From contig CP141139.1 of NCBI GenBank assembly GCA_035236585.1, forward strand, positions 19,608,990 to 19,672,989: a stretch of DNA of 64,000 bases. The letters run 5' to 3'. Source of the DNA: Warburgia ugandensis. Lineage: Eukaryota > Streptophyta > Magnoliopsida > Canellales > Canellaceae. Shown here piece after piece: positions 56,657 through 64,000 of this stretch (positions are counted from its first letter, which is position 1; each line of letters begins with the position of its first letter). The translations under genes and the position numbers were made by a program. Under the pieces are notes generated by a model. That model was not told the origin of the DNA. It searched no databases and worked only from the letters and a program-made list of their open reading frames with translations.

Positions 56657-57834
56657 CTTGCAACAGAGTTTTCATAAAATTTAATTAAAAAAATCCAAAA
56701 AAATAAAAAAAATCAGAAAATTTTAAAAAAATCAAAAAAATCCAGAAAATTACATAAAATTAGGAATTGCAATTTTTAGCATTTTAGGTGCATTTTTCAA
56801 TTTTTTTTAGGGCATAATCACCTTGTTTCCTGAATTTGGTACTAATTTCTAATTTTATTTTTCAGGAAATAGGAAAGTGGAGGAATTTGGCAAGTGGATC
56901 TTCACCAAATTGGAAACTTCCCGGCTTTCCTAGAATAGGACTTTCTTTTTCCTTTTGAGTGAATCTTGTAGTGAGGATCCTTGTAAATTGCAATTTCCAT
57001 TTTAAAATTTAAAGGGTTGTATAATACAGGGCAAGTGTGGGATAAGGTGGCCCACACTTGATCTTCATCAGAAACCCCACTGTGAGTTTCCTCACTCATT
57101 TATTTCCTAGATTAGGGTTTGCATTTAGAATAATTTGCATTGTTTGGTAGTGTAACTCATATAGAAGCATCTTTTATAATTGTTGCATTTTAGGATTTTG
57201 CATTAGTTTACTGCTTTTAATTGCATTCTTAGGGCATGTTTAATGTTTTAAGGTGATTTATATGCTGATCGAATTGCCATGGTGTGTGAAATTAATTAGT
57301 AAGGGCACCCTACCCCCATAAGATCAAGGGTGGATTTCATCACCACCTCTTGGCCCACTTAGGATAATCACCTCAAGCGCGCAAACCTTCCTTTCACGTT
57401 AATTTAAAATCAATCAGAAGAGACCTATAGGGCCATCACATGCTCGTAGGACCCTCTTAATAGGACGTGATTTACTGTCAGTCCAGTGGCTTTTGATCAC
57501 TGTGGTTATTGGGGGTTACTTAATAGAGCCTCGCTCTTCCCCCACCTCCTATTGACGTTTGTTGAGGTCTAAACACCTCCTTACACGAGGGTTGTATTAA
57601 CCACTTTGGACAGAACCCAACTAGTAAGCAGTAATCAACTCCTAAAGAGAGGAGGAGCGCTAGTCTAGGCTAATAAAAGCATCGTCCCCACAGAAAATCA
57701 AGAAAATCAAATATATTGTTGCTTATTAGCCTTAGGATTATTTGAGTGTGCTCTTTTGTTTGCGCATCATTCTAGAAGTTAGGTTGAATCATTTAGGATA
57801 GTTTTTCAAAGAAAAAAAGAAAGAAAGAATTACA
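56657..57834 (+). other. Element leader, about 1.2 kb, non-coding
   Basis: It follows the primer binding site with an A-rich stretch (56690-56760) and then family-conserved sequence shared, inverted, with 5173-6060. No open frame is seen. It probably contains the packaging signal, which I infer from position only. Confidence 0.6.
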
Positions 57835-57864
57835 ATGGCTTATCAAAAAGGGGATAGATAAAGG

Positions 57865-59301
57865 ATGACTCGTACAAGGGATAGGTTATTTGCCTCAAGG
57901 CAAGGTACTGAGTCATATTCACAACCTCAGTACAACAATTGCTATGCTTATCCTAAACCACAATATCCCAATTCTACTTGGCCATATGGCTCTGCATATA
58001 ATGATTATTATCAGGAGCCAATGAATGCACCTCATGCATTCACTGAACCTAGCAACAATTACTATCCTGAGACAAATTATCAAGATTATAATGGATGGGC
58101 TAGGCATCATGAACACTCATGGTCTCAGGATTACCAACCATCTCAAGAAGAATCAAAATGGCCGCACCCTAATCAACCCTACCAAGATTATCACAAAAAC
58201 CAGGGACAACAATTATGGTTCCAACCAGAGGAAGACACATTCGACGAGACCCTTGGGTTATTAGCAGAATCGACTAAACAAGTTCAAGAAGAGATGGGTC
58301 GATTACATGCTGCATTGATGGAAAGATTTGGAGAATTTGAACCAAATGAGAATAAGGATGAACCATCTATTAATGATGATAGGATAGAGAATTCATGTGA
58401 TCATTTTGAAATACAAAGTCCCCTACCATCCACAGAAATCTCCAAAATAGATATACTCGAGGCAGATCTGAGTCATTGTTATGATTCCGATGAAGAGACA
58501 TCCATTGAGGAAGATGATGAATTCATAGGAACCTCCAACACCGAACCACTCAATTCATGTCCTGCTTATTTTTACAAAATTAATGAAGGAACATCCTTTG
58601 AAGAGGTAAAGGAATTATTGGAGATTGTGCCACCAATGAACACTCCTCAATGGCCAGATAGAGTAGAACCGCTTACAGAGCCTAAAATTCAAATTGAGCC
58701 TTGTAACGTTGAAGACGTACCTAATTGGGACCTACAGACATTATTTGAACAACTATTAGATAAGAAATTAGGCCCACCTGAAGTATTGCCTATGCTACTA
58801 GAACAGGAAAAGAAAGAGTCCATTGATATATTGTCCATACATCAACTGACTCCAAGGTACACACTAAAAGATAATCAGGATGTAAGCAAAACCATGCCCC
58901 CTCCTTTATTAATACAAGAACAATCTTATAAGGAAGGGCAGAGTCAGCTTATATCTCAATCTCAGGAAAATGTAAGGGAAAGGGAGGACTCTTCACATCT
59001 ATATGGTTCAAAAGAATTTAAATTCACGGTAGTTCACATTGTTATAAAGATTCCACCACCTAAATTTTCAAGGTGGAGGAATTATATTGATTACCGTGAA
59101 ATTTTGAAGATAGGAAATCATCAAAGTGGTCTCATTCAACTTACATTTATGGTAGTCTACTGTGTTATAATTCTACCATTACCAAAAATTTCAGGGTGGA
59201 TGAACTATATAGACTATCGTGAGATTTTGAAGTGGCGCGAGAAATCTTGCCATTTCATTGTTGGGATCAGAAAAACTCCATACCAATTGGGTATAGATTG
59301 A
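57865..59301 (+). CDS. 478-codon uncharacterised ORF of the non-autonomous retrotransposon
   Basis: The product is not recognised. Residues 1-120 are rich in Tyr, Gln, Asn and Pro and look disordered. Residues 123-158 look like a charged helix. Residues 200-222 are very acidic. Residues 387-415 and 428-456 are two copies of a 29-residue motif with the pattern F-VV---VI--P-PK-S-W, each ending 'NYIDYREILK'. No CCHC knuckle, protease, RT or integrase motif is visible. A better start context lies at 57835 (acaATGgct), in frame, but a TAA at 57859-57861 follows eight codons later, so the present start is ATG 57865. An open frame this long in a young element suggests recent function, perhaps RNA binding or particle assembly, but that is a guess. 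Confidence 0.7.
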   Translation: MTRTRDRLFASRQGTESYSQPQYNNCYAYPKPQYPNSTWPYGSAYNDYYQEPMNAPHAFTEPSNNYYPETNYQDYNGWARHHEHSWSQDYQPSQEESKWPHPNQPYQDYHKNQGQQLWFQPEEDTFDETLGLLAESTKQVQEEMGRLHAALMERFGEFEPNENKDEPSINDDRIENSCDHFEIQSPLPSTEISKIDILEADLSHCYDSDEETSIEEDDEFIGTSNTEPLNSCPAYFYKINEGTSFEEVKELLEIVPPMNTPQWPDRVEPLTEPKIQIEPCNVEDVPNWDLQTLFEQLLDKKLGPPEVLPMLLEQEKKESIDILSIHQLTPRYTLKDNQDVSKTMPPPLLIQEQSYKEGQSQLISQSQENVREREDSSHLYGSKEFKFTVVHIVIKIPPPKFSRWRNYIDYREILKIGNHQSGLIQLTFMVVYCVIILPLPKISGWMNYIDYREILKWREKSCHFIVGIRKTPYQLGID

Positions 59302-60987
59302 GGTAAATTAGGACATGTCTGGCTGAAGACGTTAAACTTAGCGCTCACTAGGAGGCAACCCCGAGTTTTTCATTTTTGTTGTTTTCTACATCACCCATAT
59401 TCATTTTTTGTCCTACTTTTTAAACATTGAGGACAATATTTCCGTCAGGTTGGGGGGTGTAGAATTCTAGCAAATTCTAGTTTTTTTAGATTTTTAAGTG
59501 CTTTCCTTGTTTTTCAAAAAAAAAAAAAAAAATGAAAAAAATGAAAAATTTTAGGTCATTTCCTACACTATGATGAGAATTGGATTTTCTGAAGTATAAT
59601 CTAGATAACTTTAGCCTATTAATGGAATTGAATATGATTAATTCATCTTTTTACTCATTTTCTAAAGTATTCTATGAAAGCAAAGTCTCAGATCACATCT
59701 GTACACGCAGTTGCATATAGATAGTCTAGATTGATAAGAAGCTATAACTTAGAGATTCTGAAGAAATTCTGTGGAGATCTATAACCTAAGTGAGTTTTAG
59801 AGCCATTCATTTTTTTGAGAGGTTATAAATGTTCCTAATTTTCTTCAGCGAGCTTAAAGAAAATTGATCCCAAACTCTTAATTTGGCTAATTACCTGAAT
59901 AGTTAGAATATTACCTTTAAAATTCTAGAAGTTCATTGAATTTGATGGATTATAGGAAACCTAGAAAATGATTTAGGCCATCCTTGTTGTTAACCTAGAG
60001 ACATAAAGCCTACCCATAAAGTATTGTTACCACTAGTTGGCCAACTTGAGCCTTTAATATAAGCCTTTTCTTTTGTCACCAAAATTATCCTTTACCCATA
60101 TTAACCCAGTATAAATTATCCATTACCCATTTTCTTTGAAAAATGAGTTAGAGAAGAATGAAGAAATATCTTTTAGTTGTAATGAAAAGTGGATATCAAG
60201 AAAAGAAATATTCTTCAAAGTGATTCAAAAGTATTGAAATAGTCTGAAAAAAAAAAGTTTGAAGAATACAAAGAAAAATGGAAACAAAAATATTCACTTC
60301 ATCAAAGAAAGAAAGAATTATCAATTTTAGAAGACCTCTACTTATTTTCTGAAGAAACTTTGAATATCCTTATACCCTTTCTTTGATACCTTGTCCTAAG
60401 CCTACGTTTCGTCCCAGTTAAAGACCTATTGATTCTAGGATGAAAATAGTCTTGATGAGAAAATGAATGGATAGGATCTAAAAGGCTGGTATTTCTAAAT
60501 ATTCAAAGGTAATGGCATCCATTTCAAAGGGATCAAAACAAAGAAATTCCTTAGTAACTCCCAATTTTCATGAGTACATGTGAGAAAATTTTGCTTTTAT
60601 TGACTCAACTCATATAATTAAAAGAGAGATATGATTTGAACCTTTTATCTGAGAGATTTTGTTTCTGAGTGTATGTCATTAGTGAGGCTTGAGGTCAAAA
60701 CATATTTTGGATGGCGTTCAAAAGTTAGAAGTTTATTTAGAGATCAAGATGATTCCATATGTAAACTGTACATGCACACACTCACTCTGAGATTTGAGCT
60801 TAATTGGAATTATTTTGGCATATGGGTAGGGTTTTGAATTTTTCAGTCATTTTTATTAGTATCATAAAGTTGATTTGATTTATTGAAGATAATTCTCTGA
60901 GGAAAAAGAGGAGTTGACTTAAAAATAAAATTTGAAATCTTGAAATTTGGTTTTTCGCATGTTTTGCTCGGGACTAGCAAAATGCTG
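59302..60987 (+). other. 3' non-coding region of the element
   Basis: Contains the 'cgctcactaggaggcaaccc' motif (59342-59361), which resembles the conserved GGGAGGCAACCC block downstream of pol in Athila elements. It also contains 'acattgaggacaatattt', a first purine tract at 59447-59460 and a poly-A run near 59517-59533. From about 59380 it matches the 3' region of the pol-bearing element at 22071-23690. Confidence 0.75.
59447..59460 (+). other. Internal polypurine-tract-like site
   Basis: aggttggggggtgt nearly duplicates the tract directly before the 3' LTR (60988-61000), 1.54 kb upstream of it. Confidence 0.5.
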
Positions 60988-60998
60988 GTTGGGGGGTG
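60988..60998 (+). other. Polypurine tract before the 3' LTR
   Basis: ggttggggggt lies immediately before the LTR start TGTTAAG, the expected plus-strand primer site. Its position makes the call; the T interruptions are common in this family. Confidence 0.7.
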
Positions 60999-61838
60999 TG
61001 TTAAGTGTTTAATTTTGGTCAAAATTCCCCTAATTTAGCATTCAATTAGATCATCTAACCGTTCAATTTTACAAAACTTAGCTTGATTTTGAATATAAAT
61101 CCAATTGACCATCCAAACCTTAATTTGTCAAAATCAACGGTCAGATGATCATTAGAGTTCATTAGATGACCAATGTACGGTTCAAATGATTCTAATTTAG
61201 TCTTTTCTTTTGCAGATCAACCAAAGGACGCACGGATGGATACGAGTAAAAGATAACGGTGCAGATCATCTTAAAGGGCAATGGATGGACGCACGGCTCA
61301 GGGAGAGAAAACCTAGGCCCATCTTCTCCTTCTTCCTCTTTCTCCTTTCTTCTTCCCCCTCTACGATTTTCTCATCCACGTTTTTCTGGTTTTTTTTCGG
61401 TAAAAACCAGAACCCAAAAAAATTACACTTCTGCCCTTAAAAGATCTCAGAAATTCCACATCTGTCCTTTTCGTTTAATACCATCCATGTCCTCAGTTTA
61501 ATACCGTCTGGGTCCCTAGTTTATTTACTTCTATGTCCTTGTGTTATTCTGGTTTTACATTATCATCATTTTGATTATCCAGGGACAAGCTTATCCAGGA
61601 CGGCTTTTAGTTTTATTTTCTGTGTTTTTGGAATAAATAATTGTGTACATTGCAACAATTGAATAAATATAGATTTTATTTTATGGTTAGTTGAATTTTG
61701 CTATATTCTTTGTTTTGATTCTTTTATTAATTAGATTTTATTGAAAACTCCATTTTAAATCAAGTCCTCGTGGGATCGACCCGTACTTGCATAAGCTACC
61801 CTACAATAGCCCGTGCACTTGTGGTAAAACAATCAACA
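60999..61838 (+). repeat. 3' LTR (840 bp, internally shorter)
   Basis: Same ends as the 5' LTR, but about 1.41 kb corresponding to 54674-56084 is absent. The join reads 'atggatgga|cgcacggctc' near 61288. Outside this gap the two LTRs are about 99% identical by eye. The frames at 61210-61501 are LTR artefacts. Confidence 0.9.
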
Positions 61839-64000
61839 ATAAGACTAAGATTAAGTCTTTGGCACTGTTCTAGCATATCTACATAGGTCATAGTAGGTTA
61901 TCCTTGCACATAGAAACATCTATCACAAGTTGGAGGGACTTGGGATGTTTTTCAGGTAGCAATGATATTTTGTCTCGAATCATAGGACAAGATACATATG
62001 GCTGAGTATGAACATATGAGCAAGGAATCTTCCTTCTGACATATATGGTGAAACGAAGACCTGCTTCAAGGCCTTCAGAATGGAATCTAAAAATAGGGAG
62101 GAAATAATAAGATTGGGAGAAAAGTTTCAAATCAGATTCCCTGAACTAGGGAATATGCTTAGAAGACATGGAAGGAAGAATGGATGCTCGACCAAGTGAG
62201 ACTCTTATAGATATAATAAGAAGGATGTTTAGAGGAATTGGTTTACCATCACTTGCTTAAATAAACATAGACCATATTAAATCTGAATTATTTCTATAAG
62301 AAATTTAAATCAAAGTACATTTTAGGGATATGTCATATACTTCTTACTTCACTTATTTTAATAGTAACCAAATGTTGGCTCCCATCGGTAGGATTTGTTG
62401 CATCTAGGGGTATGGACATCATTAGATAGCCTTGCAGCTCCATCCACAAAATGATGACTCAAGAATGTTTTCTCACATTTTTCTTTTTTATAGTTTTTGC
62501 TCTTTTGCACATATGTTGTGTTTACTTGAAATTGGACTACTAGGTGCCTAAAGTTTATAATTTATCTGGTTGATGCAATAAGACTTTAACATATAATAAT
62601 ATCACTTAGTTTCATTTTCTTTTTAATTCTTGTGTTTGTTTCATCAACTTTTTTGTTTCATTTCATTGATATAAGAGATGCGAGTTTCACTAGCTAAATG
62701 GGCTACTGTCATTTAAGTTGAACTTTTTTTATTCCCTAATCAGTTATGTCCTTTGTTGTCTTTTCAATCTCAATTCACCGGCTCAAGATTTGCATGCAGA
62801 TTTAGTTTTCATCATATGTTGTTTGATTCTGAATGCTTGCAACTATTCTAAATGAAAGTTACGAACTTCATGCCCATCAAGTAGTCATCTAACCAAGTAT
62901 CTGTGCATTGAATGGACATTTTGATCTACTTATCTCTTAATTATAAATTTAGCTGATCTTATTTTTACATATTTTGAAGGTAAATAAGGCAACTCAAATA
63001 GTACTTAACCAAGTATCTGTGCATTGAATGGACATTTTGATCTACTTATCTCTTAATTATAAATTTAGCTGATCTTATTTTTACATATTTTGAAGGTAAA
63101 TAAGGCAACTCAAATAGTACTTACTAGTTGTAGTACTACAACAACTCATCATCATTTATATGATACTTGGTTTCCATTTATGGTTACTAGCTATTAATCA
63201 AGCCTTATAGCCATTATTCACCCTTATTATCACTTGTACATTGACAAATGTGTACCGAATGTCTAACCATATAGGAAGAGATTACTATAAGAGTCTGCTG
63301 ATTTATTTATAGATTTAATCTGCATGTAATATGATACTTAAGTTGAATACTATTTTGATGGTTTTAGGAAAAACTATACTATGAATTTAGATGTTAAACT
63401 ACAAGTGGGAAAATGATTTTTAGACCCATGGTTCTCTCAAGCTATAGTTATCTTTGGATTCGTCCAAGTATCTTAGTTAATAATATTATACTCAAAACTT
63501 ATGATATTTGGAAGACCTATACTAACTTCAGAGCATTTTGTCTGTCTTCTTGAACATCCCTTTCTGTTAAGTTACTAAAACCTACTTTAATATTTCTACT
63601 TCAAATCTACAACATGGCATAGGTTTGTTATAGTTGACTTATGGACTGATGGTCATGATTGCATCCTTGTTTCTATATTTCTTTCCAATTTGCAACTAAT
63701 AATTGCTTCATAATGTTTTCTTATTTTGAATTAGCTTTTCCTCATGATTATTCATTATTCTATGATGTGAATTAGCGATCACTTTCTTGGCTTCTTAGGA
63801 TACAAATGAGGTGAACATATCGTATGGTTTTATGAAGTGAAAACTTCCATGCCATTGAGAGAATGATTTTTTTCATTTGATTTCTGAAGTGGTAGCTTTG
63901 ATGGTGTTTGTATTACTCTTCTATGGTCACTAAGGGCTTCATTGTACAATCTTTCAGCCTATATTTGAGAATTCGACCTAGTATATCAGTCTAGTGAAGA
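61839..64000 (+). repeat. U3 / F2 copy D, continuation to window end
   Basis: Resumes F2 at the point interrupted at 54382. It has a deletion around 61918 relative to copy C and otherwise the same exon-like blocks with stops. The block near 62081-62190 is open for about 35 codons. The copy runs off the right edge. Confidence 0.8.
62891..63122 (+). repeat. Perfect 116-bp tandem duplication
   Basis: 62891-63006 and 63007-63122 are identical base for base; the unit starts 'aaccaagtatctgtgc'. Copies A, B and C have this segment once. It is either very recent or an assembly artefact. Confidence 0.95.

Larger units (their letters stand above)
54383..61838 (+). mobile_element. Nearly complete non-autonomous Athila-like LTR retrotransposon, 7.46 kb
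   Basis: The element runs from TGTTAAG to CA. It has a 5' LTR (54383-56632), primer binding site (56639-56656), leader, one open frame (57865-59301), 3' non-coding region, purine tract (60988-60998) and 3' LTR (60999-61838). The flanks agaag (54378-54382) and ataag (61839-61843) are a 5-bp target-site duplication with one mismatch; U1 and U2 read atgag at this site. No gag, protease, RT, RNase H or integrase motif is present. The LTRs differ at only about ten sites over 840 aligned bases, so the insertion is young. Mobilisation would need proteins from a related autonomous element. Confidence 0.92.

Overview
The window is nuclear DNA from a flowering plant: AT-rich, intron-containing genes, and dense with plant LTR retrotransposons, a LINE and tRNA-derived Au-type SINEs. 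The species cannot be read from the sequence; a non-grass monocot such as a palm is only a guess. There is no sign of bacterial, organellar or viral genome organisation, and I saw no tRNA gene, rRNA gene or CRISPR array.

Only two ordinary genes look intact. They are paralogous three-exon 2-oxoglutarate/Fe(II)-dependent dioxygenases on the minus strand (9467-11242 and 32177-33909; 352 aa each; about 90% identical by eye), of the group usually named '1-aminocyclopropane-1-carboxylate oxidase homolog'. They lie in two copies of a large direct segmental duplication: U1 about 7829-21089 and U2 about 30327-47591. A third, partial copy, U3 (51207-54382, resuming 61839-64000), lacks the dioxygenase part. 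The 3' portion of the unit is a degenerate, gene-like repeat of about 4.5 kb ('F2') present four times on the plus strand (16440-21089, 26226-29350, 42890-47591, and 52300-54382 plus 61839-64000).

Layout: 1-4353, nested LTR elements; 4354-5069, an inverted repeat and unassigned sequence; 5070-7828, minus-strand deletion derivative; 7829-21089, U1 with dioxygenase 1; 21090-26225, minus-strand Athila-like Ty3 element with broken pol; 26226-29350, F2 copy B; 29350-30326, unassigned sequence and a SINE; 30327-47591, U2 with dioxygenase 2, a Ty1/copia fragment, SINEs and a LINE; 47592-48957, LTR fragment; 48958-51206, decayed Tekay/Del-like Ty3 element; 51207 to the end, U3, interrupted by a nearly complete 7.46-kb LTR retrotransposon (54383-61838).

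That last element is the most interesting object here. It has a tRNA-Asp-type primer binding site, young LTRs, no recognisable gag or pol, and one open 478-codon frame that I do not recognise, ending in a duplicated 29-residue motif. Its LTR and 3' non-coding region are shared with the broken Athila-like element at 21-26 kb, so it looks like a non-autonomous partner of an Athila-type lineage. Empty sites and target-site duplications around the LINE and SINE give a relative chronology: the LINE inserted after U1 separated from the U2/U3 ancestor but before U2 and U3 separated; one SINE and the copia element arrived only in U2; the 7.46-kb element arrived only in U3.
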